Positions 1 to 12,500 of a DNA stretch of 64,000 nucleotides are shown one piece after another; position 1 is the first letter of the stretch; each line of letters opens with the position of its first letter. The DNA lies in contig NW_019091746.1 of assembly GCF_001949145.1 (NCBI RefSeq), positions 15,470 to 79,469 on the forward strand, read 5' to 3'. The translations under genes were made by a program, and so were the position numbers. The DNA comes from Acanthaster planci. Its lineage: Eukaryota; Echinodermata; Asteroidea; Valvatida; Acanthasteridae. The notes beneath the pieces are model-generated. The model was not told the DNA's origin. It ran no database searches and was given only the letters and a program-made list of their open reading frames with translations.

Positions 1-250
1 TGTCTTTTATCAGTCTCAATGTTGACGTCTTTTATTAGTCTCAATGTTGACGTCTTTTATTAGTCTCGATGTTGACATCTTTTGTTAGTCTTTTACTCGT
101 CATAACGCTGACGTCTTTTTCTAGTCGGACCACTGACGTCGTTTACTTGTCAGGATGCTGACGTCTTTTGGCTTTGCATATACGACTCAAAAAAGACATT
201 GATAAGACGTCAATATAAGACGTCTTTAAGACGTCATAACGACGTCTCGT
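1..250. repeat. GACGTC-rich minisatellite
   Basis: Degenerate tandem units of about 25 bp, each containing TGTTGACGTCTTTTATTAG or a variant; GACGTC or GACATC recurs near positions 24, 49, 74, 110, 135 and 160. From about 185 to 245 the motif continues in a looser inverted form (AAGACGTC). The stretch stops at the text GTGCCCACTGGGA, which looks like a transposon terminus. I read it as subterminal repeats of a DNA transposon whose other part is outside the window; that is inference. Confidence 0.7.
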
Positions 251-1448
251 GCCCACTGGGAAATGGTCACAAGGTCACTGTAAAAATATTAAAAGGAATT
301 TTCAGGGGTGTGAGTGGCCTTTTACATTAAAGCTGAAAACAGCTAGCAAAAAGCTGATTTGTAAAAAGTTCCCATACTTTTGTACACACCAGGTGTACAA
401 AAAAAGCTAAAATTCAGGGTCAGTAATCAATTTCTAAACAAAAAAAGCTGAATTCTCAAACCCCTGAAATCAAATAATTTTTCAGACTTCCCGCCCAGCA
501 AAACCTGTATGCATTCATTTAACAGCACTGCAAAAGGAAGGAAAATGAGAAAACAGGTATAGGTATAGGTATACTTATTGAAGTAAAACATCTGTATTAT
601 GAAAAGCACCCGAGTCTAGCCTGTCAACATCCCCCTCCAACATTTTAAATTTCACAGCTGGGCAATTGTTCAATTTTTTACACGTACATCCCCCATCTCC
701 ATCAACCCTTTCCTAGTGCAATTTTATCCAACTAATTATGCCATACCTGACTGTGCTTGCAAAGTACTTGAGTTGTGAATTTATTTCAGAAAAATGAACT
801 AATCCATTAATTTTAGGAAAATTGTCAAAAATGCAATAAAATACATGTATTTAACTGTTTTACGTGTACTTGTTGCAAACCATTCAAATTAAAATAGCTA
901 GTAACACTGAACTTCCAATAAATTGTTGAATAAGCCCTCTACTGTCTGCATATCATATCATCTACGGTACGCGGCACAAGTTGTGCCTGAAGAATTGTAT
1001 GAGAGAGTACGCGTACTTACGATCACTGTTTCTCTGCCTGTTCTCTCAATTTCCACATTTTTTTTATTCTTATTGTGAACTTTTCCATAGTTAAAACTGT
1101 GACAATTTGATTATATGGAGACGTCTGAATTCACTTTATCATGAAATTTCAACAGAAAAAGAAAACATTTTGGCAAAGTTCACAGTCTGCTACAATGGGA
1201 GTCAGCTAAAATATCTTGGTCACAATACATGTAACAAAAGACACAACACAAATTTGTGTCTTAAAATGATGATGCCATATCTAATGAAAGTAATTCCCAT
1301 TCAAATATTCCCACCATAATGGTTAAATTTCAAAATTGTTAAAAAGGTAAAAAATCAAACGCAGTCAGGTGACACAAAAAATGTCTGTCCATTTTCAACT
1401 TTGCAAGATGATACCTCATTTCCATAAAGTACTGGGTTTATTTCTTAC
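251..1448 (-). other. Intron after the long Shank exon, no feature seen
   Basis: AT-rich sequence that begins immediately after the splice donor of the last visible Shank exon and runs off the left edge. The short ORFs at 427-609 (minus) and 1107-1319 (plus) have no recognisable domain and no convincing splice context. I see nothing else apart from the repeat at the edge. Confidence 0.6.
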
Positions 1449-3560
1449 CTTGTTCAGTCCAAGCACTCAGCATACTTTGCTTGTTGTCAACATCTGAAGA
1501 TGGTGAAGCATTTATTATCAAACTTCTCTCATTGTCTAGGGTTTCACTACTTGTGCTAGATGATGGTGGTGTGTTATCATCTAACACTCTCTTTGGTTTG
1601 GGCAAGACTTTTGGAGATGGTTTGGTATTTTTCAAGGTTAATGTTGAATTGGAAGACGACGATGAGGTGGATGATTTCATTGTGCTGGTTCTGCCATCAT
1701 CTTCATCCTGCTCAAAGATGTCGCTACTTGGCTCAGTTGACAGGGTGCTGTAACTGGACATGGTTGACATGGAAGACATAGAGGAAACCACACTGGCTGA
1801 GTCAAATGATCGCTCTTGCCGATGGTCAACAAGGGGAGGTACATGTAACTGAGGAGATGAATCTGATTCACTGCACCCATTGGGTTGACGGCTTTCAGAA
1901 CTTAGGCTCCCCATCATAGCGGGTGAAGTCGTGACAGAAATATCTCCTTCATTCTCTTTGACCGGTGACAATGGGTGTTTATAGGTATCAGGCTTCTGGT
2001 TTTTCTCAAAGTTGTATTTTAGAGCTTGAACAGAGGCTTCGGTATCCTGTAATGCTGTAAGACCTTCAACAGTTTTGTCTCTGGGTGATTGTGAAGTAGG
2101 GCTAGTAGATTTGCTACTTTCTCCACGTGGAATAATCTTGATAACATTTTTATGACCACCAAAAGAATTCACTGGTTCTTTGACTGGAGGTTTGCTGGCT
2201 AGGCGAGACTGCATCACAGCAGCTGCTTGAGCTATGTCAGTTTCTTTGATACTTGATGCATGTTTGTGTTCTGTGGTGTCCTTTTTGTCTGATTCTATTT
2301 TAGTACTACCCTCTGAACTTGTTGACTGAGAGTCACTGTCTTCAGACATCTGTTTCTCAATTGTCGATCGTCGTTTTGCAATTGCTGTCAAAAGAGCTTG
2401 ATTAGCCGAGTTTCCTTTCGCAGAATCTGCCTGCTTGTATTTGCGGATTTTACTTTCAATATTTTCACAAGGGTTTTTACTTGCATCCAAATGTGCCTTT
2501 CGTCTAGCTATAGCTTCATTGAGAGCTAACTGTGGTGAGCCCTGTGAAGCTGTTTCTGCATTCTGATTTCTGTTCTGATTCTCCCCACTCAGACTTAGCT
2601 CTCTTGCAGCTAGTGCCAGCTGTAGTGGTGTTTTAGATTCCAATGCATCAAAACTGTTTGCTTTCCGTAGTTTCTCCCTTTTAGCGGCAGCTGCTGCAAT
2701 CGCATTTGAAAAGTCAGAATTGACAGTTTCAGGAACAGAGGATGATTGAATCTCTGCATATAGTGGAACATCAAGAGAAGATGGTCTGGCTGTTTCTACT
2801 GAAATTGACCTTGACAGGTTTTCTTCACTGATTGACGAATCTCTACGAGGGACAGGTGGTGGGGGTTTGCCTGGACGTTTCTGACCTGAACTCATTCTCC
2901 TCTCATCCATAGATGAATCACTCCGTAGACTGTGGAGGGACTGCGAACGAGCTCTAACATTAGGATGTTTTGGAGCAGGATAGCTGGGTGCAGGTGGAAT
3001 GGATGGAGCAGGGTAATCAGGAGCTGGTGGTACTTGAGATAAACTAGAGTCCACTGGAGAAGTAATATCAGATGGAGTTCGGTCTGCCCTTGTGTACACT
3101 CCACTATCGTTGGATAATGTTGTTGTGTAGGAGTAAGATGATGCTGGGGAAGAACGTAGTGAAGATAAAGCAGAATCTGATCCTGCTGAATACCTTCGTT
3201 TCTGCTTGTCATACATGTCCTCATCAAACTGTGTCTGAGTTTCCATGGTGACTGTGTCTATGGGTGACACTGCAGAAGCTGCAGAGGGGAGATTTGTTTT
3301 AGTTGACGACATCCTGGCAACAGTGTTAAATCGGAATGCTGAGGGTGCCAAGGGAATGACAGGCTTCTTTAAGCTGGCTCTGTGATCATCCTGACTTGGG
3401 GTGCTGGTGCTAGGGGCACTTTCTTGTCTATGGAAAATGCCAGTTAGATGTTCTGGACTGATCTTTTGAGAAAGGGGTCTCTTGCGAATGGAAGCAAATG
3501 GTGACTCTGTCTGGTCATCAGCTGGCATCTCGGCTTTTGCAATGGCCTCATCTAATTCAT
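1449..3560 (-). CDS. Shank: Shank exon 17: long Ser/Pro-rich region
   Basis: Encodes residues about 704-1407. The acceptor is TTTGCAG at 3561-3562, the donor GTAAGAAATA follows 1449, and the frame enters and leaves in phase 1. The upstream in-frame ATG at 3609 lies in the intron and is not the start. The first part, KRPLSQKISPEHLTGIFHRQ (730-749), resembles the block after the PDZ in vertebrate SHANKs. Proline-rich ligands follow: PPAPDYPAPSIPPAPSYPAP (883-902), KRPGKPPPPVPRR (931-943, SH3-ligand type) and PSPKVLPKPKR (1351-1361). LQLALAARELSL (1016-1027) matches a conserved SHANK tail motif. I see no PPxxF Homer-binding motif in this exon. Several Ala/Arg segments with an AIAxRR core recur (987-1104). 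Long Ser/Thr runs suggest a disordered, phosphorylatable tail. Confidence 0.93.
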
Positions 3561-6500
3561 CTGCAAATAAGGAAAAGATGATGTCAGAATGTAAGTCCAC
3601 CAATGCCATCTCTGAGTAATGTTAGCTAAAATGTTGACTGTTTTATGAAAGTCAAAATGTAACACCGCATTACCAGCTAACGTACACATAACTTGTTTCT
3701 AACATCCCTGGAATATCAGGCTTTGATAACATTGGCTGAAGTATAAAGATGGTATGAATGCCTAAATGCAGTGCTATAACCTTCCCAAAAATTGTTATTA
3801 TCCAGAGATCATTGTGGTAATTAGGGATCAGAATATGCATGCCCATCTACAGGTACAGTGCACATTTCCTCTCAAAGCAGTCCTCTTATCCACCCATACA
3901 TTCCTTAGTTGTATTAGGTGGGCATTTTACCCTGGTAACACGCTGGGTAGCAATCCGTTTGTGCTACACTTGCCGGTATTTTTGTAAAAAATTTTGAAAA
4001 GTTCATGCATATTGTTGCAACGAAGAACATGCAATTAAAATTGGGCTTAAGAAGCCTTACATTTTTTCCCAGTATAAAACCAGCATTTCAACATTTGTCC
4101 AAATCATACAGAAATCTTGAGTAAATACATAAGGCCAAAAGAAGTCTCCAGTTTCTGGTCACTGCGCAAGTCACCGTGGACCTGCGCGCTGGCAAAATAA
4201 AAACTTTTTTATTTCGCATAAAATGATTTCCAAAAGCTGCCCAACTTACTTGATCGGAAGGAATTCTACTACCGCGTAATTTTAACATGTTTTTGATAGG
4301 TGGGGTTGAGTAATATGTATGGTGAAGGAATCCCCCGGCCTCCATACATTTCAGTCTGGCACTCTCATCAGAAGACGTCATTCATGTAAAACTTACATGT
4401 ATCTTTACACGAAGGCCGTGTCCGATGTACATACATGTACATGACATATGCCTGCAGTGCATGCAGTGACGATGGACATCGCCTTATGACAACCATATGT
4501 GTAATGACTCATGTATCGTCACTTGCAAAGAACGAAGGTAGATTAGAGTGAGAGGAAATTTAATTTTCTGAGCTGAATTTTTTTCCCCAATATTTTATAT
4601 GCAACAAAAGCAGAAGACAATGTGCAAAGAATGTCATATACTGCTGCTTCATGAGAATTTCATTTAAAAATGGAAACTGGAGCAGAACATTTATTTTTCA
4701 CATTTAATTTTTCCATTGTGCTTGTGCTACTGTATTTTAACAAGCTCAATCCTGCCAAGAATAGAAGCCTTTTTTTGAGTGAGATGAAAGAAACCATTGC
4801 CTCACATCATATTTTATGGTCTTTTTATTAATTTCAAAGTTGTAAATTCACAGTTCTCGAAGTAACAAGGCCATGTGCACTACAGTATATGTGCATGTAC
4901 ATCACTTCTAGGGGAAAAAAAGAGGGGAAAAAATGTATCACTGCACCAATTTTGGACCAAGCCCATGACCAGAAACCGGAGTGTTTTTTTTTGTGGGGGG
5001 GCCTACATTTAAATACTCTTATGTCTACAATATATGAGACACAAAATTGTATGAACTAATGGATAAGCAGAAGGGAAACATGACCCTGTGATTGTTCCAG
5101 TCTAATCAATACACACTGAAATACATGTACATGTCGACTGCTTCATACATGTATTTCCTCTTTTTGCCAACAACCTCTGACGGTTGTATGAATATTGCAT
5201 CACTACTTTGTTTTGTTACCTTTAACCACTACCAGCCGGGGACTCCGAAATCGGAGCCGTATGGTTTATATGTGTGGCCGGGGTCTCCGACCTCAGACAA
5301 AGGAAACAGGGCCCTGTAACAAAAGACCATACTCCGAACAAAAGACCAGGCTGCTGGGCATTACCGGCATTTTTCACTCTCAAAAGTGGTGATAGTCCAG
5401 CGTTATTTTGAAACCGTATACCAGGGTTTGGGGCATTTAGAACAAGCGGATTACCACCGGGGACAAAAGCTCTCCACCACCACAGCGATGAACCACACAG
5501 CACCGCTGCATGCTAATCTGGCCCCTATTGAAAAGAGGTCAGCAGTGCACTGAGCCAGGTTCATGAACAAAAGACAGTTGTATAACACCGCACAATCTGG
5601 GCTCTGTTTACAAGGCTGCAGGCCTGGCTGAAATATTCGGGCGTCAGTGAAGGTCACCTGTCAACTTAGAGTAGTGCCTAAAGATTACTCCTGCGGCTAT
5701 AAATGACTGTTAAATGGAATGATGAATTGTTGAAGGATTTTGAAAACGGAAAAAATGATAGCCATGCCGGCCCAGCATCATCAACGTTGAAAAATGCCCC
5801 AGCACGAAGTGGTTAAAGATCACTCCACACAGTTAAATTTCCATGTCACTGCTTAATGTCAACAAAACATTCATAAAATGATTTCAAATGTTCCTCCAGG
5901 GTTCTGGGAAGCAGACCTCATTCTGAAGGGGAAATATACATGTAAATAGCAGTACCGGGAATCAACAACTACATGTACATTAAGAGTCTACCAACCATTT
6001 GAACCCAAACTAACGTCAAGCAATGCCAAAGGATGATTACAAGTGAAAGGTACATGTACATGTATGATTCTCAAGAAAGAAAGCAGGAAGAGAAATAAGT
6101 ATACCAGGCCAGATATGGGACGGAGGAGTACCCATCCTTACCTGTCCAATCCCTGTACACACTCTAGACTATTGTTACCTAACACATCCCCCCCAATATG
6201 TCTATAAAGAATTCCTGAGATTCCGATCAAACAATGACCAACACACAAGGGCAGGGGGGTTCACTCTGTCCCATATCTTGCTTCAAATGGAAATAAGGAT
6301 CTCGGGTGAAATCCTTACCTAGAGCCTGCATTTCCAGCTGTGCCTTCTCTGCTTTCATTTTTGTCAAGGATGGCTGAGACTGTGGAGCTGCATACAGGAA
6401 TAAATTGCTTTTATCAATGTCAAACTCAATAAAACTACTCTATGTACATACATGTACTTCTTCTGCTTTAAGGCATGATTCTGATTCATTCATTAACCAC

Positions 6501-9500
6501 TTGCCGACGGGCACCATGGGTTTATACGCAGAGCCAGGCTGCCCAAAATTAAACAAAAGAGCTGGTCTGTGTAACAAAGACCGTACTCGGAATAAAAGAC
6601 CTGCTGCTGGGAATTGACATCATTTTTCGGCTTGCATTTTTCGAAGGTAATCCATCACTGTTTTTTAACAGTATACCACTGTTTTGGGCATACCGGCAGA
6701 GCGCCCGCGGATTAGCACTGCAGACAAAAGTGCTCCAGGGCCCCACTGACGAGCGACACAGCGACACAGCACCACTGCATGCTAACCTAGCCGCATTTGA
6801 AAAGATACCACTCACATTCACTAGGGACAAAGGAAATTACGCAACACCTCACAATTCTGGGCTCTCTGTACAGGGTGGCAGGCCAGGCTGAAATACTCAG
6901 GACTCAAGGTTGCCTGTCAGCTTAGAGTAGCCACCAAACATTATTTGTGTGGGTGTAAACCCCCATTAACCCCTTCGCACCGGAAGCCGTCGACAGTTGT
7001 GGCTTTGTGTGAGGATTAGTGTATATCACACATACATACATTCTATTCATCATGCAGCTGCAGTTTCAATGTAGCCCTGCAGCTGGACAGACCTTTGCAA
7101 ACTGGGCATACCAAAGCCTAACAGTCACGGTCAAAAGAATCGCAGCATTAAGGGGTTAAATGAAATGAATTTTTGAAAAATTTTGAAACTTGAAAATCTC
7201 TTGCATGACTGCACTGCATTTTTAAGCACCCAGTAGCAAGTGGTTAAGAAAAATCAAGTCTTAACATAAGTGCCCTGCCACGCTCATGCATTAACCCATA
7301 ATTTTAATTTTTGGATCACAAGAAATGTTGGTCTACATTGCTTCAACAATTGTGACCTTTACCCTTGACCTCCAAAAAACAGCTTGTAAAATTAAGCCTG
7401 TTCGGCATTCATTTCCTTTTATATTGCGATATCATGAAAAAATATTGCGATATCCGATATTATCATGATGACGTCATTTTCCATTCATAAACTAAACATG
7501 ACCAAAATCACCACTAATTACCTATGGCCTATGTATTACCGGTATCTCTACATGTAGAACTCTTACATGTATATGCTGGTGGAAAGCAAATTTTTAACAT
7601 GGAAATTGTGGACATTAAATTATAATATATCATGGCAACATGGAAAAAGCCATTTTCACGCACACATTAGCGGTAAAGTTTGCTCAATAAGGCAACCCCC
7701 AAAATGGACAGAGCACATGTGTGTTACTAGGGGGGCTACTGGTATTGACGCCTCACTTCATTTCTAAGTTGGCATGTCTAAGTTGTTATTCATTTCTCAT
7801 AGGTTGGCATGTCTCACTTGGTCCCTTTTCTACAAGACCACAAAAATCCTTCGTGTAAGTCAGCATTAAAAAAAAATTGCACTTCGGTATCGGTGTATCG
7901 GTTCGGTGTCAAGCGACAAGCCCCTCACTGCTCGACTGACGTCTGTTTATTAACAGCACATGGTTGAGTACATCAATACCAGGGACCCCTCTCGAGCCGC
8001 GGGCTATTGAGGGAACTTAACCACCGTGCATGTACGTAGGCCGTTTTCCAATACTCGACTTCGGCTCCGTCTCAGGCTTCAACTGTTTTTTACTACCTGA
8101 CTTTGAAGTTGTAAGCACAATAGCAAGTTTGATAGTGGCACAAAACACCAAGTAAGATGCAAAAGAGCCACACATTACAGTTCTTCAATTTAACTGAAAT
8201 GCTTAAGGCCCACAATCAACAATTTATTTTGGAGATGAAGCCTGAGACGGAGACTAAGTTGAGTATTGGAAAACAGTACGTGAAAGGCATGGTACAACGA
8301 ATTTCACTTTTGAGAAAGAGAGCAGACTTGGCTGGAGTTTACTGTACAACACATTACACATGCGTACAGTCTGTTGGTTTGGTTCAAGGCCCTCGCAGCT
8401 GCTTGGGGCCAACACTGACTTTGTGGTTTGAGGTTTTCAATGGAGTATTCGTATGGCCCAAATGCAGTAATGCAAGGCTCAACCCGCAGTGCATTGATTT
8501 CCGTGTGTGCATGTACAGTACATTGTTTGGAGCTTATCGGAATAATTTTCAGCACTTCGATTTGCACGGTATCCCGATATGTGTTTTTAGGAATGATACG
8601 ATATCCAATATCAACATCATATCGAAACATCATGAAATATTGTCATTTCGACAGGCTTATGTGAGATTACCACAAGCAACTCTTATGCATATTTTCCTAT
8701 ATTTCTAAAGTTTAAACCATTATAACCTTGACCTTTGATCTTTCCCGCCCAAACACAAGAGACTCCTTGCAATCACAAAGAACAATCCATAAACCAAAAC
8801 TGACAACTTGGTCCTGAAGTTCCTAACAAAAGAAACTGTCTCCTTAATGTTGTGAAGGCCCTCTCGCACATGCACAGAAGTATTATTTGTCCATAATAAG
8901 CCTTTTCCAATTTATATTTAAATAAGTGCAAAAAGTTAAAGGTGGGAATGCCCTACAAAAACGACATACATGCACAACTTTCACCAAGGCCTTTTCCTAC
9001 CATCTGTAATGATCAATACTCATTTGGTGTAACAAACCCTTCTTTTGATTACAAAAACCTCCTAACTGTTCAAAGTGACAGTATTTTGTACTCACGTTTC
9101 TTTCGAAGAGAATTTTTCTTAGCTTCATTCAGCCAGACCAGAGCTTTGGAATTAGGAAGTGTAACAACCTTCATTACGATGGTATCTGGGGAATTAATGA
9201 CTAGGCTGACCACATACTGGTGAGGAGCAGTAGAAACATCTTGTCCATTAATCTGATGTAAAAAAAAATAATCATCAAAATGTGATCAGAAGTGCTTAAA
9301 TTTGGTGATAGGTTTGCCTCTGAACTTGGAGCAACTTCATGCACGAGTATAATACAAATTCTGATTTCCTCACAAAATATCAAGAACAATATGTGGATAA
9401 TGCTCTCTTTCATGAATGGTTTCAGTTTGAACCAAACTTCAGGAATATCGGAATCTAAGACTTTTGCTTTAGAGCTCATTTCAAGATTACACTACATGTA

Positions 9501-12500
9501 TAGCCTAAATGCAGTTCAATACAAAGTACAAGAGAATATAAACTTCTAATTTATTTAAATGTATTATGAAATATTGAGAGTACAGTGTATGTACATGTAC
9601 ATGTACCTCCAAGACAAAGTCTCCCCTCTTGAGACCAGCTTTATCTGCAGGGCTTCCTTTATCTACATGTTCTAGATACTGTAAAGCTGGAAATTCCTTA
9701 GTTGGTTTGAATGCTGATGTAGCACCTTGAGGACCTAAGTGTAAAGACATAACAGTCATTTATTTCACACTGAAATAAATATGGATATATTGGATAATAT
9801 GGATATCTTAGAGGGATTATTTCACAGCAGAAGACTTTGTTTTTGTAAAGAACTGGATAAACAACACATCAATGTACCTGTAACATCACCCACATGAGAT
9901 GTTAGTTCTGTTGATAGTGACCCTCATCAAGTCAACATAGCACACCACCTGAGTTTAGTGTTTAGGCAAACATTTGAAGTGTTTGCGTATGCAAGTATTG
10001 TACTTTATTTTTGTTAGGCACAATCAGTAGATTTATGCTAAGTTTCTGTCTTTGATTGTAGAGGCATCAATTATTTTTTCTTAAAAAAAGTTGCCCCATG
10101 GACCAAAAACCTTGTAATCCAAGTTTGAAAAAGAAACTGCCTTACACGAAAAATTCCTACCATCAGAGGTGGAAAATGTACTAAATTTAACTTACTTTTT
10201 GCACCTCGCAAGATAAATCCAAAACCTTTCTTCTTTCTCTCTACAAACACAACTCGAGGTTCTCCTTCCTTTGTTTGTGTTGTTAAACTGGAGAATGAAA
10301 AACAAGTGAACAACAGGTTTAAAATAAAAAACTGACAATAGATAATACTTTTCATACTGTGCAAGCTGCAGTGGATTCTTTACCCTTGAAGTGTTAAGAG
10401 AAGGAAGTTATCAAGATGGAGTAGATGTATCAATGTGGCACTGGCATACTTATGTGAGGAAGAGCCGAGGACTCAAGATGTATTGTTATATAATGTATCT
10501 CTGTCTTAAGTACTGCATGTTCATCAGCACAGACCAATCATGTGACCAGTCTAAGAACACAAGTAACCCTCTTTCCTTTACACATCACATCAGCCATGAG
10601 TTGTGGAAATTCTTGTATCGATGGTGCCCTTGCTATTTCACGTACATGTACATGTACACATGCTGCTGACGATAGTAAACTGTAGTGGGAACAGCCAATT
10701 TCGCCACCTTTTCACGAAGAGTCAAAAGTTTCCCCAGGGAGTAAAAACTGCTTTTAAAGAAAATCACATTTCAAGTTGGTCTCTTTTCAATGCTCATCTC
10801 CCCAGTACATTTAGCAATCCTTGGCTACATGTACATGTTCATCTAGAAAGAAGGGATCTTAAATGACACAAAACTACAACACAATATTTCTAGAATCAAT
10901 TACATGTAAGTTTGTTTATGTTGTAACCACTGTTGTCTGTTCCGTGAAAATGCTAACATTCCTGTGACTTCTGTCTCTTTGTGAAAACTGCAAGTTTACA
11001 GTACACACTTTTGCCATACCACGTGCCAGGTGCAAAATTGTTACATTTGTATACACTTCTACAATCAACTTAGTCACTTTATGAAAACAGTAAAATAAGT
11101 TTTGCTCTTTATTGATAATGCTACGTCTATGGAAGACAACTTTGTCTCTTCGTGGAACTGGAAAATGCGGATCAGTTGAACTTTGCCCTATGGAGATCGT
11201 GATTTTGCTGATTACAATAGATTTGGTGAAGAATGATTACATGTACCCGTACACCTAGCGTCACTAGGTAGTAGGCATCACGTAACCTTGTTTATTTACA
11301 AACAAAAAAGAAAAGAAATTTAATTTTTGGTAACTTTCATTCTTCACGAAAATGGCGATGACTGTATACAATCAGGTGTTCCTTATAACTTGTGACTTTG
11401 AAGACTCTAGATTTACTCTAATTATTTATAGCCAGTTTACGTCAGATTTTCTTACCCAAAAAGCTGCCGGGGGGGGTCCCTCATATTCTTCAAAATTGAA
11501 ATTTATTTATGATGCAACCAAGCTTGATGTACATGTATTAACCACTTGCTACCGGGGGCTCCAGTACCGGAGACAAAGGCCTTATATTCGTGGCCTGGGT
11601 TTCCGAAATCGGAACGAAATTTTAAAAAAAGTTGCTGGGTGTTTTTTTTTTTTAAGTTTATTGCTGTCAGTTAAAAAGTTTAGGCCATCATTGGAGGTTA
11701 ATAAATTGCTCATAGGCAATAAAGGGTTGCTGGGCCAGAGAATTGGGATTATTTATAGCCGGGATGACCGAATTTACATGTATAAAAGCCTGTAATAATA
11801 TTACGAGCTGCTGGGAGCTGCTGCGAGCTGCCGGGCACTGCCAATCAATCCCCGTATTCTTTCAGTGCAGAGTGCTGGCCATTAGCAGAGGTAATCCGTG
11901 TATTGTTTGTGCAGAGTGCTATTGTTCGCACTGCCTGGCGCTCGCAGCGGATTATCACTGCACTGCACTGAAGACAAAGCGCGGGCTGTACGGGCTCATT
12001 CTGCACTTGTGCCCCATGAATGACCTGGCCCGGGCGCTGCTGGCCCTTGCCACGTTGACTGAAAGGGCTCGGCCCTCGCTGCTTGAGAATAAAATCAGTG
12101 CAGTGGCTACATGTGTGCATATTAGGTATAGTGTTATCAGACCACAAATAATATGGCTGAAGTTATATCCGGAGAGTCCGGTTCTTCAGTGAAAATGAGT
12201 TTTATCTCAGTTCAGAGGAATGTTTCTCGTCTTCTTCATCACCGCCATCACCTGCTAAAGAACAGTCAAGTACAGAAATTGACAGTGATGTAACCTTGAC
12301 GGTATAAGCCAAGCACAAGAGACAGACCCTACACAGACCGCCGCATTGTCCAGCAGCAGTGCCGCACCGTGCCGGTGTACAGATGAAGACAGTACACCAC
12401 TGAAGTACGGCTTCACCGGTAATGGTGGTGCCGTCGACCCCCACCTGCATTGCAGCTCAAGCTGCAGTGAAGCCTTTGAGCTGTTTCTAGTGCAAGAGAT

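Larger units (their letters stand above)
3561..6318 (-). other. Shank intron 16
   Basis: Intron between exons 17 and 16. It contains the piggyBac-type MITE at 5222-5816 and the short inverted-repeat element at 6111-6279. The stretch 4088-4381 holds an isolated ORF discussed under rejected items. The rest is AT-rich with scattered TACATGTA motifs, for example at 5123-5136, and no gene that I can support. Confidence 0.6.

Noticed and set aside
3561-3609. In-frame ATG at 3609 as start of a separate 723-residue protein
   Set aside because: A strong acceptor (TTTGCAG) lies between it and the conserved DELDEAIAKAE, and exon 16 joins there in frame.
4250-4381. ORF on the minus strand starting MTSSDESARLKCMEAGGF and ending at a GTAAGTTGGG donor, a possible internal Shank promoter exon
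   Set aside because: It ends in phase 0 while exon 17 needs phase 1; splicing there gives an immediate stop. No similarity or promoter signal supports it.
8157-8708. 183-codon ORF on the plus strand
   Set aside because: It starts inside the hairpin MITE and crosses another repeat-like block; no domain, no splice context.
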